A stretch of 64,000 nucleotides of DNA from CAWVWD01 sp965662365 (lineage in GTDB: Bacteria; Bacteroidota; Bacteroidia; Chitinophagales; Saprospiraceae). The notes beneath the pieces were generated by a model. That model ran no database searches, was not told the DNA's origin, and worked only from the letters and a program-made list of their open reading frames with translations. Shown piece by piece: positions 52,899-61,992 of this stretch; the stretch's first letter is position 1, and each line of letters opens with the position of its first letter. The DNA lies in contig CBFIHR010000009.1 of NCBI GenBank assembly GCA_965662365.1, forward strand, positions 20,864 to 84,863. Direction: 5' to 3'. Position numbers and translations under genes: made by a program.

Positions 52899-53426
52899 TT
52901 ATTCTGTAACACATTTAATGTTGACGGATACTTCTTCAGAAATTGTGAAAGTACTGTATTCTGAACCAATACCATAGTCGAAACGATTCACCTTCAGTGT
53001 ACCCTCAAAAACGCCATTTTCATAAGTGAAAGGAATTTTTATGTCCTTAGAAATTCCATGTATCACCAATTTTCCTTTTGCGATAAAATATCCTTCTTTT
53101 TTCGAACGAACAATAGCGTCTGACTTAAATTTGATAGTCGGGTATTTTTCGACCTCAAAGAAATCTTCATTTTTCAAGTGTTTATCTCGTTTACTATTGT
53201 TAGTATTGACGGTCGAAGCATCAATTGTGACCTCAAAACTGGAGTTCTTTAAATCCTTTGGGTTGAAGTTGACATCACCTTTCATACCTTCGAATGAACC
53301 TTCAACCGTGTTGAGTTTCATATTAGTAACTTCAAATGTTACCCCAGAATCCGTTGTTTTGATTTTTTGTTTACCTAATACAGCTACAAATAAAATAGCC
53401 ATAATTCCTATCATGTAGCTTTTCAT
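52899..53426 (-). CDS. YceI family periplasmic protein
   Basis: This 175-residue protein has an N-terminal hydrophobic signal (MKSYMIGIMAILFVAVLGKQ) and a lipocalin-like YceI body: SGVTFEVTNMKLNTVEGSFE, KDLKNSSFEVTIDASTVNT, RDKHLKNEDFFEVEKYP, and the end FRFDYGIGS-like KVNRFDYGIGSEYST. The family binds polyprenyl chains in the periplasm; the exact ligand varies. It is encoded 26 bases downstream of the pirin gene, on the same strand, and appears co-transcribed with it. Confidence 0.92.
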   Translation of the reverse strand: MKSYMIGIMAILFVAVLGKQKIKTTDSGVTFEVTNMKLNTVEGSFEGMKGDVNFNPKDLKNSSFEVTIDASTVNTNNSKRDKHLKNEDFFEVEKYPTIKFKSDAIVRSKKEGYFIAKGKLVIHGISKDIKIPFTYENGVFEGTLKVNRFDYGIGSEYSTFTISEEVSVNIKCVTE

Positions 53427-53451
53427 AATTGCTTATTTTAGAATTTTAAAA

Positions 53452-54471
53452 TTATTTTTCAACAACTGAGCCATCAGGAAATTGAGCAAAACGACGTTTT
53501 TCTTTTCCATGGACTGGCCCGGCACTTCCCCATTTCCAACCACCGAATTGTGTACGTTGATATTCCATAAACGCTTCTTGAATTTCTTGTCGAGTATTCA
53601 TTACAAAAGGTCCATGCTGGGCGACAGGTTCGTTAATAGGCTTGCCTTGTAACAACAATAAGTAACAATCTGCATCACCGGCAACTATTGAAATATCTTC
53701 GTCTGATTTTACTTTTGCATAGTAGTTATTTTCAAGTGTAGCATCTTCGATTTGGATTTGATTGCCACGATAGAAGTACAATGTTCTATTGATTCCAGCC
53801 GCTGTTTTGGGTAAAACCCAATTTGCTCCAGCTTCCATTTTGATTGTCCAAATCGCTACTTTATTATCTTTGTTCTTCGCCCAAGAATTAGGAGTTGGTT
53901 CGAGTGCTTCTGAGCCGTTGAGTTCACCAGCGATGATTTTTGCAGAGATACTTTTACCGTTTGCATCCTGTTCTGTTACGGTAGGGATATTTTCTGACCA
54001 CAACATTTTATAATGCGGCTCGACCATTTTATCCTTTCTGGGCAAGTTCAACCAAATTTGAAATAATTCCATACGGTTTGGTTTATCTTTGTCTAACAAA
54101 GGAAACATTTCAGAGTGTAAAATTCCCTTACCAGCAGTCATCCACTGTACATCGCCGTTGCTAAATCGTCCTAAACCATTTTTAGAGTCCGCATGATCAA
54201 TGTAGCCTTCTTGAGCGATTGTTACCGTTTCAAATCCTCGGTGCGGATGATGCGGAAAACCTGGAACAACATCACCATGATACATTCGCCATCCATCTTT
54301 GATAACAAAATCATTTCCGATATTTCTACCCTTTAACAAATCAGGATTTGGACCCAAATTTTCTTCACCTTTCGGATAATTATCTTCGTGATGTACACAG
54401 AATAAGAAAGGGTCTTCGGTTGCCCACGGAAATCCCATTTGTTGCACTCGAATTATTTTATTAGAAGCCAT
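53452..54471 (-). CDS. Pirin family protein
   Basis: This 339-residue bicupin has the pirin metal-site region HHPHRGFETVTIAQEGYIDH, DSKNGLGRFSNGDVQWMTAG, KGILHSEM, and a degenerate C-terminal cupin with LYFYRGNQIQIED. Bacterial pirins act as quercetin 2,3-dioxygenase-like enzymes or regulators; neither can be chosen here. It is longer than most (about 230-290 residues) because of an extra C-terminal segment (RTQFGGWKWGSAGPVHG). A vestigial YceI-like peptide overlaps its start, and yceI lies 26 bases downstream. Confidence 0.88.
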   Translation of the reverse strand: MASNKIIRVQQMGFPWATEDPFLFCVHHEDNYPKGEENLGPNPDLLKGRNIGNDFVIKDGWRMYHGDVVPGFPHHPHRGFETVTIAQEGYIDHADSKNGLGRFSNGDVQWMTAGKGILHSEMFPLLDKDKPNRMELFQIWLNLPRKDKMVEPHYKMLWSENIPTVTEQDANGKSISAKIIAGELNGSEALEPTPNSWAKNKDNKVAIWTIKMEAGANWVLPKTAAGINRTLYFYRGNQIQIEDATLENNYYAKVKSDEDISIVAGDADCYLLLLQGKPINEPVAQHGPFVMNTRQEIQEAFMEYQRTQFGGWKWGSAGPVHGKEKRRFAQFPDGSVVEK

Positions 54472-54626
54472 TTTTTTGTTTTAATATTTGATTGATTGAT
54501 ATTTGAAGCCGTCACTTGAACATGCTCATTGTCAGAAGTCTGATTAATGTTTTCACTATTTATACCTTGTTTGCCTAATGCTATAATAGATATGAAAGCC
54601 ACTATTCCAATGATATAATTTGTCAT
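54453..54626 (-). CDS. Short exported peptide, probable vestige of a yceI duplicate
   Basis: A 57-codon frame starts with ATG at 54626: MTNYIIGIVAFISIIALGKQ, then INSENINQTSDNEHVQVTAS. The first 20 residues share 10 identities with the first 20 of the YceI protein encoded at 52899-53426, including the ending LGKQ, so it looks like the signal-peptide end of a second, decayed YceI gene. It overlaps the pirin start by 19 bases in another frame. A functional small peptide cannot be excluded. Confidence 0.55.
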   Translation of the reverse strand: MTNYIIGIVAFISIIALGKQGINSENINQTSDNEHVQVTASNINQSNIKTKKWLLIK

Positions 54627-54826
54627 ATTTATTGATGTTTTAAGTGCAGCAATTTGACGTTAATGATTTACTAATTATTAATAGTTAGTAAGTTGTTTTT
54701 ATTTAATGTTCAAACATTGATTGTTGTCTAAAGACTAAATGTTTTAAATGGTAAAAATGTTTTGATAGTTTAAATACAAAAGATTTTTTACACATGATTT
54801 ATTGAGTTTATTCGTCAAGGAGCATA

Positions 54827-54860
54827 AAAAAAGCATTCACCGATAAAGTGAATGCTTTTT
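54827..54860. terminator. Bidirectional terminator upstream of the YceI-like region
   Basis: AAAAAAGCATTCAC pairs with GTGAATGCTTTTT around a 7-base loop, with A and T tracts outside. It follows the DUF4783 stop at 54883 on the minus strand. Confidence 0.85.
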
Positions 54861-54882
54861 GTGTGTATTTGTATGTTAAAAA

Positions 54883-55263
54883 TTAATCCTGTTCAAATTG
54901 TATCTGTTCTATAATAGTTTTTCCGCTTTTTTCACTTACGTAAATGAAAACTCGGAATTTCTTACCTGAAGCAATCATATCGCCGATGGCATATTCTGAC
55001 GATTTACCTTTCGAAGATCCTTGATGTTGTAAGGTGAATGACGTTACTTTGTAGGTTGCGAAAAATGATTTCATAATATTAGTCGCTTCGCTTTTAGAGA
55101 AAACATCATCTTGGTTTGGTGTTGTAATTTCAACTTGATCACCAAAAAAGTTTGATAACTCGGTTACGTTTTGACTACTAATTGCATCTGAAATGCCATC
55201 GAATTGTGCATTTGCAGCGGTACCAACGATTGTGAATAAAATTAAAAAAACTAAATTTTTCAT
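54883..55263 (-). CDS. DUF4783 family exported protein
   Basis: This 126-residue protein has a signal peptide (MKNLVFLILFTIVGTAANAQ) and an NTF2-like alpha/beta body: DAISSQNVTELSNFFGDQVE, VFSKSEATNIMKSFF, SFTLQHQGSSKGKSSEYAIG and FRVFIYVSEKSGKTIIEQIQ. These match DUF4783, an unstudied family of Bacteroidota. It diverges from gpmI and is followed by a strong terminator, so it is a single-gene unit. Confidence 0.88.
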   Translation of the reverse strand: MKNLVFLILFTIVGTAANAQFDGISDAISSQNVTELSNFFGDQVEITTPNQDDVFSKSEATNIMKSFFATYKVTSFTLQHQGSSKGKSSEYAIGDMIASGKKFRVFIYVSEKSGKTIIEQIQFEQD

Positions 55264-55650
55264 GATGCTTCTATTTTGTTTATACTTATTATAGTTCTAA
55301 TACTGTGCCAATATACTGTATCAACGTTTTTAGTATTTTGTAAAGTATTCTTAATCATTAAAATACCGTAAGAAACTATGATTAATACGTCAAATATGGT
55401 TTAAAAGTCACAGTTTAGCGATTTTATATTGATAATCAATAAGTTGAAAAATGTGCTTGACGTGAAGTTTTTAACTGTGAAAATTCTAATTTATGGAAAA
55501 TCGTATGAATAAAACTAATTGTCTTTTTGACACTAAGAAAATCGAAAAATTGTCAAATAATCTCTATTTTTGTTAAAACATACTTATCAAGTATTTATCA
55601 AATAAAGTTATAAAAAGTAACTGAAACAACTAAATTGGAAAAGAAAAATT
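55264..55650. promoter_or_regulatory. Divergent regulatory region with half-operator upstream of gpmI
   Basis: At 55524-55540 the string TTTTTGACACTAAGAAA repeats the right half of the palindromes at 6584-6602 and 6662-6680. The left arm is degenerate (AATTGT at 55517-55522 in place of TAGTGT). A -7 box TATTTTTG lies at 55565-55572, 79 bases before the gpmI start; no TTTG box at the usual spacing was found. The rest of this 387-base gap holds no gene. Confidence 0.5.
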
Positions 55651-57183
55651 ATGAAAACTTACGATAAAGTGATGCTCGTTATTCTTGATGGTTGGGGACA
55701 TGGCCCAAAACCTGAGGTCAGTGCAATTGCACAAGCTAATACACCTTTTGTAGATAGTTTGTATGATCAGTATCCAAATTCTGAGTTAGTGACTTATGGT
55801 GAAGAAGTTGGTTTGCCAGAGGGACAGATGGGCAACTCGGAAGTTGGTCATTTGAATATTGGTGCTGGTCGCATAGTTTATCAAGAATTAGCTCGTATCA
55901 ATAAAGCTATCAGAGAGAAAACGTTGGATGAAAATGAAACGCTTGTCGAAGCATTGAATTATGCAAAAACTAACGATGCTAAGGTGCATTTATTAGGTTT
56001 AGTGTCTGATGGCGGTGTACATTCTCACATCAATCATTTAAAGGGAATTTGTGATATCACCGAAGCATACGGTTTAGACAATGTTTTCATTCATGCTTTT
56101 ATGGATGGACGTGACACTTCTCCTAAAGGTGGATTGAATTATTTAAAAGAAGTAACACAACATATTGAAAATAAGTCAGTTAAGGTAGCGTCTGTTATCG
56201 GTCGTTATTATGCGATGGATAGAGATAAGCGATGGGAACGTGTGAAATTAGCCTATGATTTATTGGTGAATGGACAGGGAACAGCAACAACCGATTATTT
56301 GGGAGCATTGCAAAATTCGTATGACAACGGCAAGACGGATGAGTTTATTGATCCGATTGTGGTGACAAATAATGATGGTTCGCCTGTGGCGACAATCGGC
56401 GAAAATGATGTAGTGATTTGTTATAATTTTAGAACGGATAGATGTCGTGAAATTACGGAGGTATTGACGCAGAAAGATATGCCGGAGTATGATATGAAAA
56501 CGCTGCCTTTGCATTATGTAACGATGACAAAATATGACGAATCGTTCAAAGGAGTTCATGTTATTTTTGAAAAAGAAAACTTGGTGAATACACTGGGCGA
56601 AATTTTGGCGAAAGCCCAAAAAACACAATTAAGAATAGCTGAAACAGAAAAATATCCGCATGTTACGTTCTTCTTCAACGGTGGGCGTGAAGCCAACTTT
56701 GAGGGCGAAACTCGTTCAATTGTTCCTTCTCCAAAAGTAGCAACTTATGATTTGCAGCCAGAAATGAGTGCAATCGAGTTGACGGACGTGGTGACGAAGG
56801 CTATTGATGAAAATCAACCAGATTTCATTTGTTTGAATTATGCAAATGCAGATATGGTCGGTCATACAGGTGTTTTTGAAGCAGCGATGAAAGCGGCTGA
56901 AACAGTTGATACTTGTACAAAGCGCTTGATTGAAGCAGGTCAAGAGCATAATTATGCAGCTATTATTATTGCGGATCATGGTAATTCTGATTTTATGAAA
57001 AATGAGGATGGAACGCCACACACCGCACACACAACGAATCCTGTGCCTTGCTTTTTGGTCGCTAAAGATTTGGATGGCGTGACGATTAATAATGGAAAAT
57101 TAGGCGATGTCGCACCGACTATTTTAGAATTATTCGGTTTGGAACAGCCTGAAGAAATGAATGGCGTTTCTTTGTTGAAGTAA
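55651..57183 (+). CDS. gpmI: 2,3-bisphosphoglycerate-independent phosphoglycerate mutase
   Basis: This 510-residue enzyme has the alkaline-phosphatase-like domain with metal ligand Asp13 (LVILDGWGHGP) and the phosphoserine Ser63 in QMGNSEVGHLNIGAGR. The inserted mutase domain has SDGGVHSH and HAFMDGRDTSP, and the C-terminal ligands are NYANADMVGHTG, IADHGNSDFM and HTAHTTNPVP. It interconverts 3- and 2-phosphoglycerate in glycolysis and gluconeogenesis and needs manganese. It stands alone between DUF4783 and a terminator. A half-operator like that of the maltose cluster lies upstream. Confidence 0.97.
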   Translation: MKTYDKVMLVILDGWGHGPKPEVSAIAQANTPFVDSLYDQYPNSELVTYGEEVGLPEGQMGNSEVGHLNIGAGRIVYQELARINKAIREKTLDENETLVEALNYAKTNDAKVHLLGLVSDGGVHSHINHLKGICDITEAYGLDNVFIHAFMDGRDTSPKGGLNYLKEVTQHIENKSVKVASVIGRYYAMDRDKRWERVKLAYDLLVNGQGTATTDYLGALQNSYDNGKTDEFIDPIVVTNNDGSPVATIGENDVVICYNFRTDRCREITEVLTQKDMPEYDMKTLPLHYVTMTKYDESFKGVHVIFEKENLVNTLGEILAKAQKTQLRIAETEKYPHVTFFFNGGREANFEGETRSIVPSPKVATYDLQPEMSAIELTDVVTKAIDENQPDFICLNYANADMVGHTGVFEAAMKAAETVDTCTKRLIEAGQEHNYAAIIIADHGNSDFMKNEDGTPHTAHTTNPVPCFLVAKDLDGVTINNGKLGDVAPTILELFGLEQPEEMNGVSLLK

Positions 57184-57208
57184 AATCAAGTAAGTTCGAA
57201 AGGATATC

Positions 57209-57245
57209 AAAACCTGACAGGATTCAAAACCTGTCAGGTTTTTTT
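57209..57245 (+). terminator. Rho-independent terminator after gpmI
   Basis: AAACCTGACAGG (57210-57221) pairs perfectly with CCTGTCAGGTTT (57230-57241), with an 8-base loop and a T run. Confidence 0.92.
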
Positions 57246-57313
57246 GTTGTAAATCAGTGATTGACAAATGTATTTATTTTGAATAAACTACTCCTTTTCA
57301 ACTCTTTTTATAG

Positions 57314-57940
57314 TTAGTTCTTACCTAATTGAGCATCAAAATCTTTCTGCTCTAAATACCGATAATAGCCTTCATCTGCCCAGTTCAACATCGCTTTATC
57401 ACCTGAAGAATTTCCGAATGCAATAACTTTACTAAACTCGGCTTTATTGTAAATCAATTTTACTCTTTTAACTTTTTCTTGCTTGTCACAATTAGGCGTA
57501 GAGAATTTTCCTGTATAAATTCCATTTTCATAGTAGAGTTCAGTGCAAATAAGTTGAAGTTGGTATTCCTCGCAAAATGCTCGCAAGTGAATATCAATAT
57601 TGGCAGAAACGATGACAATCGTATTATTTTGATTTTGAAATGATTGTATGAGTTCGATAGCTCCTTGACGAAGTATTTTGGGCATTCGTTTTTGTAAGTA
57701 TAATCTACCTTGTTGATTAATTTTGTTCTTTGTCCAGTTTTTATAGAAACGATTAATGACAAAATTTTTCCCTTTTTTAGCATCATACAGCCCTAATTTC
57801 CAAATAATAATCACGGGAACGGATAGGAACATATTCCAACAAAAACGGGTAAATCCATGGGTGAAAATAAATAAATCGAGTAAAGAATCTCTATCACTCA
57901 GCGTGCCATCAAAATCAAAAAGGATTAGTTTTTTTTGCAT
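57314..57940 (-). CDS. HAD-IB family phosphatase
   Basis: This 208-residue HAD protein has the nucleophile motif LFDFDGTLSDRDSL (Asp9, Asp11) and motif II IVIVSANID. Motif III/IV lies in VKRVKLIYNKAEFSKVIAFG, then SSGDKAML. The short helical cap with VPVIIIWKLGL is typical of HAD-IB enzymes related to SerB and phosphatidylglycerophosphatase-like proteins. It hydrolyses a phosphomonoester; the substrate is open. It lies 102 bases downstream of the protease gene on the same strand, past a hairpin. Confidence 0.85.
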   Translation of the reverse strand: MQKKLILFDFDGTLSDRDSLLDLFIFTHGFTRFCWNMFLSVPVIIIWKLGLYDAKKGKNFVINRFYKNWTKNKINQQGRLYLQKRMPKILRQGAIELIQSFQNQNNTIVIVSANIDIHLRAFCEEYQLQLICTELYYENGIYTGKFSTPNCDKQEKVKRVKLIYNKAEFSKVIAFGNSSGDKAMLNWADEGYYRYLEQKDFDAQLGKN

Positions 57941-57966
57941 TGGTTGATGGTGTTTTACTTAAATAA

Positions 57967-58005
57967 ATTTGGTTTACGACCACTTTTTTGTAGTCGTAAA
58001 CCAAT
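57967..58005 (-). terminator. Hairpin terminator after the protease gene
   Basis: TTTGGTTTACGAC (57968-57980) pairs with GTCGTAAACCAA (57993-58004). Read on the minus strand it follows the protease stop, and the loop contains the A/T run; the outer T-rich tail is short. Confidence 0.6.
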
Positions 58006-58042
58006 TAAGAGCATATAAAGTCGAATGCTTCGTTTATTCTGT

Positions 58043-61000
58043 TTATTCAATCACTAATATTTTCTCCGTTTTTACAAAATCATCACTGATAAAGTGTAAA
58101 AAGTAGCTACCAGATGTTAAATCATCTACTGGTAAATTGAAAATATTATTGCCTTGTGAAGCATTAGTATATTGGTATTCTTTAACTGTTTTTCCAATTG
58201 CATCGAATACAAAAATGGTAACATTTTGTGTTGTTGACAAATAGAAATCAACGTTGATATTATCCGTTGTTGGATTTGGATAAATACCTAAAGGATTTTC
58301 AGCTGTTGCGATTCCCTTTGATTCTTCAGCTTCGATCGTGAAAAACGGTGTGCCGTACCAACCGCCGTCACCGTCACGAACATCAAATTGAAAACTATCC
58401 GTTTCTGCTTCTATTCCTTCGTGTTCGTACGTCAAATTTCCATTATTAATATCCGTTTGTATAAAAGTTGAGCCTTGTGTCAGTGCTGCTCCATTGAGAT
58501 AAAGTGTTCCTTTTGAAGTTGCTGTCACTAAAGTATAAACTAAGTCAGCTGCAACATTATCGGCATCGGTAGATAACAATAATTCGGTATCAATGGTAGC
58601 AGATTGGCCAATGGTAACCGCTAAAGGCTCGTTGTTAACCAAAATTGGATCTTCGTTGTCATTTGGCAAAGCGTAGCAAATTTCTAAGCTATAAGTTTGA
58701 AAACTTCCACCATTTCCGGCAGTATTATCGGTGATTAACATTCTCCAAGTTCCTTGAGCATTTTCACCATTGAAAGTTGCCAAAGCATCAGTAGGTTGAA
58801 TACTTGTGTTGACCGTATTGCCGCAAGGAATCGTTGTGAAAACAGAGGCATCATCAAAGTCTAAAATCCAGCCAGCAGTGCCATTCACATTGGTACAACT
58901 TTGTGGCAGGAGTTCGATTTCTGTACCTTGTGGACTTCTGATACCTAACGAAATCTCACTGATGTTTAAGTGACTAATGGTTGCGTCAAGCACATTTATA
59001 TCTGTAATTTCTACATCTTGCGTAACGGTCAAATCTGATTCATACGTAAAAACAATTCCTGTAATAATGTTTTTTTGTTCTCCGCCAGAAATCGTTTCAC
59101 AAGTAGAAAAAGCCGTTCTAAATGCAGTCGTAGCACTCCAATCTCCAACCGTGCAAATATTAGAAGCTCTTACTTGCCAGTAATAGATGCTGTAAGGATC
59201 TAAGCCCGAAGCGATAAAATTAGTATCTGTTAAGTTGGCTGCACTGGCTACAATCGTCGTAAAATTCGGGTCACTTGCAACACGGACTTCATAAGTATGT
59301 GCCGCACCACCTGGTGCATTCCAAGTCAAATTAGGAGCGTCACTGGTACTCGCTTCTCCATCTAATGGCGATACTTTTGTAACGCTCGGTGGCGTAGAGG
59401 AGAATATTGTCAAGTTAACCGTAAAACTCTGATTACTACTATTACTATTAGCTTGTATTTCAATTGGATATAAGCCCGTATTAACATTTTCTGTTCCTGT
59501 AAAAGTTACATAAATCGTATCGCCTGGTGCTGCTGGATTTGAGCTAAAATTAGCCGTAACACCAGTCGGAACATTGGTCGCAATCAAATTGATATCGTCT
59601 GTATAATTCAATAAAGGAATCAAAATAAATGAATAATCGGCTGCTGTACCACCACAAACAGTTTGTTCGGTTTCGGTAGGAAACATAACATAATCTGGTG
59701 CAGTTGGGACTTGTATCGTAAAGTTTCGATTCGAAATATCAAAGAAAATATTATTGCTCGCCTGTATTTTTACCCTCGCTTGAGTCGTATTTGAACCGAT
59801 TGGCACGATTACATTAAAACTTCCGGTATTAGGTACATTTGTCGCTAAAGTGTAAGGGTACGTAAATCCGCCGTCTGTCGATAATAAAATATCGACTTCA
59901 CTCGCATTTACTGGAGCTGCATCTGTATTTGCAACGTCCCAATCAACAGTGGCAATGCTTCCTTCTGTCCAAACTTCATTACCGATATTCGGATTTGTTA
60001 CCAAAAACGGACCAGCAGCATCGGTTACACTAAAATTAATTACATCGTAAGTTACTCCGCCGCCTGCAAGTTGATTGTCACGAGCAGTTAAGCGAAACTC
60101 TAAGTTTCGACTATAATCAGGCAAAATCTCACCTAAAGTCTGAGTATTATTAATAAGGTCAGAGATTTGCGGAAACGTACGAGAAGGAACGGTCACCGGC
60201 GAAAATGAACGGAAAAGCGGAGCATTTCCCGTCGGTGAATTTGGTGCACCTTGTGGCCCTAAGTCGTGCTGTTCCCAGCAGTAAGTCATCGGGTCGCCAT
60301 CTGGGTCTGTGGCACTTCCTACTAACTCAAAAGGCGTTGATTTTGGAATGAAAAAACCACCAGTTCCGGCCGTTACAATTGGAGCAGCATTGCCAGTATT
60401 AGTGACAACCGGACAATTATTTCCATTACTCACTTGTGAATAGGTAATCATTTCATCAAAACTATGTGTGTGAAAATACGCATCACTGTTATTTTGAATA
60501 TTTTGTCCACCACAAATCCCTGCATAGGCTTGAATTGTCGTACCGCTACCAGGTTCATAAGCAGCATTATTCGAAATATTAAACGTACAACTTCCCGAAC
60601 TTCCGTTGAAAGTATGGTTTCCACCAAACTGATGTCCTATTTCGTGAGCGACGTAGTCAATATCAAAAGGATCGCCAATAGGTTGAGCAATACCAGTGAC
60701 TCCTCGACCTTTGCTATTGTTGCGGCAAACGACGCCTAAACCCGCCAAACCACCAGCACCAGTACTAAAGACGTGTCCAATATCAAAATTATTGGTACCA
60801 ATAATGTTGGTGATTTCTGTCTGTCCTTGACTGATTAATTGACCAGTGTTATTATTACTAAAAGGATCGGTACTGGCATTTAAAAATATCAAACTGTTGT
60901 TGTTCGCTACTAAGATCATACGAACCGCCACCTCATTTTCATAGACGCCATTGACCCGATTCATTGTCGTTGTCATTGCAGAAGCTACCGAGTTGATTGT

Positions 61001-61657
61001 GCCACCATGAAACTGTGCATACTCACCCGTACAAGCTAAGGCCAAACGATAGGTTCTCAATTGTTCTCCAACATTTCTTGAATTCAAATCAATAATAGGC
61101 TCGTCTTTGTAGTTGACGCCATGGATTTCAGGATCAAAATCACATTGAAAAGACTTTGTTGTAACAAAATCTTTTTTGTAATAACTGATATATTCCTGTG
61201 TAGTATTCGTGTGGTAAGGGTCGATATATGACCAGCCGTTTGGCGTCATAATCATTGCATGAAAGCCTTTGTAAGTCCAATCAAAACGTACTTTTGCCAT
61301 CGGGTCGTCAATACCGATTCCTACATAAGTTTTGATGTCAGGAAACTGTGCGGCTAAACCTGCTTCCATAATTGGTGATTCGACAATATCAAAAGTTTGT
61401 GTTGTGCCATCGGGCATCGGAAAACTCAAACGCAAAGTTGATTCGGTGGCATTATTTTCCAAAGGTGCATTAGCTAAATGCTGTTTTAAGCCGTCGATAT
61501 CTAACTTAATCGTTCGATACTGTAAAGGGATGATTTGTTGTGTACCATTTTTAGTAATCTCATTTTCTGCAACATCTGACCAAAAATTAGTGCTTTGTGC
61601 CATAGCAGACATTGTAAAAAAGAACGTAAACGTAATGAGTGTAAATAGTTTTTTCAT
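58043..61657 (-). CDS. T9SS-secreted reprolysin-type zinc metalloprotease with FN3, P-domain and sorting domain
   Basis: This 1204-residue protein has signal peptide MKKLFTLITFTFFFTMSAMA, a propeptide-like region (about 30-195), and a reprolysin catalytic domain with the zinc motif HEIGHQFGGNH (338-348). Next come Ig-like regions, one FN3 domain (about 765-850, TPPSVTKVSPLDGEAS, YSIYYWQVRASN), a proprotein-convertase P-domain (about 880-1000, ISEISLGIRSPQGTEIELL), a cadherin/CSPG-like repeat, and a type A T9SS sorting domain (IYPNPTTDNINVDFYLSTTQ, GSYFLHFISDDFVKTEKILV). It is expected to be secreted and to cleave proteins outside the cell. The gene is separate from its neighbours. Confidence 0.92.
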   Translation of the reverse strand: MKKLFTLITFTFFFTMSAMAQSTNFWSDVAENEITKNGTQQIIPLQYRTIKLDIDGLKQHLANAPLENNATESTLRLSFPMPDGTTQTFDIVESPIMEAGLAAQFPDIKTYVGIGIDDPMAKVRFDWTYKGFHAMIMTPNGWSYIDPYHTNTTQEYISYYKKDFVTTKSFQCDFDPEIHGVNYKDEPIIDLNSRNVGEQLRTYRLALACTGEYAQFHGGTINSVASAMTTTMNRVNGVYENEVAVRMILVANNNSLIFLNASTDPFSNNNTGQLISQGQTEITNIIGTNNFDIGHVFSTGAGGLAGLGVVCRNNSKGRGVTGIAQPIGDPFDIDYVAHEIGHQFGGNHTFNGSSGSCTFNISNNAAYEPGSGTTIQAYAGICGGQNIQNNSDAYFHTHSFDEMITYSQVSNGNNCPVVTNTGNAAPIVTAGTGGFFIPKSTPFELVGSATDPDGDPMTYCWEQHDLGPQGAPNSPTGNAPLFRSFSPVTVPSRTFPQISDLINNTQTLGEILPDYSRNLEFRLTARDNQLAGGGVTYDVINFSVTDAAGPFLVTNPNIGNEVWTEGSIATVDWDVANTDAAPVNASEVDILLSTDGGFTYPYTLATNVPNTGSFNVIVPIGSNTTQARVKIQASNNIFFDISNRNFTIQVPTAPDYVMFPTETEQTVCGGTAADYSFILIPLLNYTDDINLIATNVPTGVTANFSSNPAAPGDTIYVTFTGTENVNTGLYPIEIQANSNSSNQSFTVNLTIFSSTPPSVTKVSPLDGEASTSDAPNLTWNAPGGAAHTYEVRVASDPNFTTIVASAANLTDTNFIASGLDPYSIYYWQVRASNICTVGDWSATTAFRTAFSTCETISGGEQKNIITGIVFTYESDLTVTQDVEITDINVLDATISHLNISEISLGIRSPQGTEIELLPQSCTNVNGTAGWILDFDDASVFTTIPCGNTVNTSIQPTDALATFNGENAQGTWRMLITDNTAGNGGSFQTYSLEICYALPNDNEDPILVNNEPLAVTIGQSATIDTELLLSTDADNVAADLVYTLVTATSKGTLYLNGAALTQGSTFIQTDINNGNLTYEHEGIEAETDSFQFDVRDGDGGWYGTPFFTIEAEESKGIATAENPLGIYPNPTTDNINVDFYLSTTQNVTIFVFDAIGKTVKEYQYTNASQGNNIFNLPVDDLTSGSYFLHFISDDFVKTEKILVIE

Positions 61658-61992
61658 AGGAAGATTTTAGAACGACAAACAGTTGTCGTAATTTATTTGA
61701 ACGGTTTTAATAATATACTAATAACGATCCGTTCGCAAAACTAAACTTTTGAAATCAATTTTTAGACACTTATTTAAAGACTGTCTCTGTTTTTACGTTT
61801 TAGAATTGTTAAAAAACGTACAAAACATCAACTGTAATAAATGAAAACAATTATTGGGGTTGCAATTAAGGCAACAAACGGAGACCAGCAAAATCAACAA
61901 CTTCTCCGAACTTTTAAGCCTTTTATGGTTCATAATTTTCAGAATGAAATAACTTTGCAGGCGATAATTTCATAATCAATAAATAAAATAAG
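61658..61992. other. Gene-free spacer between divergent protease and glycosyltransferase genes
   Basis: About 330 AT-rich bases. It must hold the leader of the minus-strand protease gene and the start region of the glycosyltransferase gene. No operator, terminator or consensus promoter was recognised. Confidence 0.4.
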
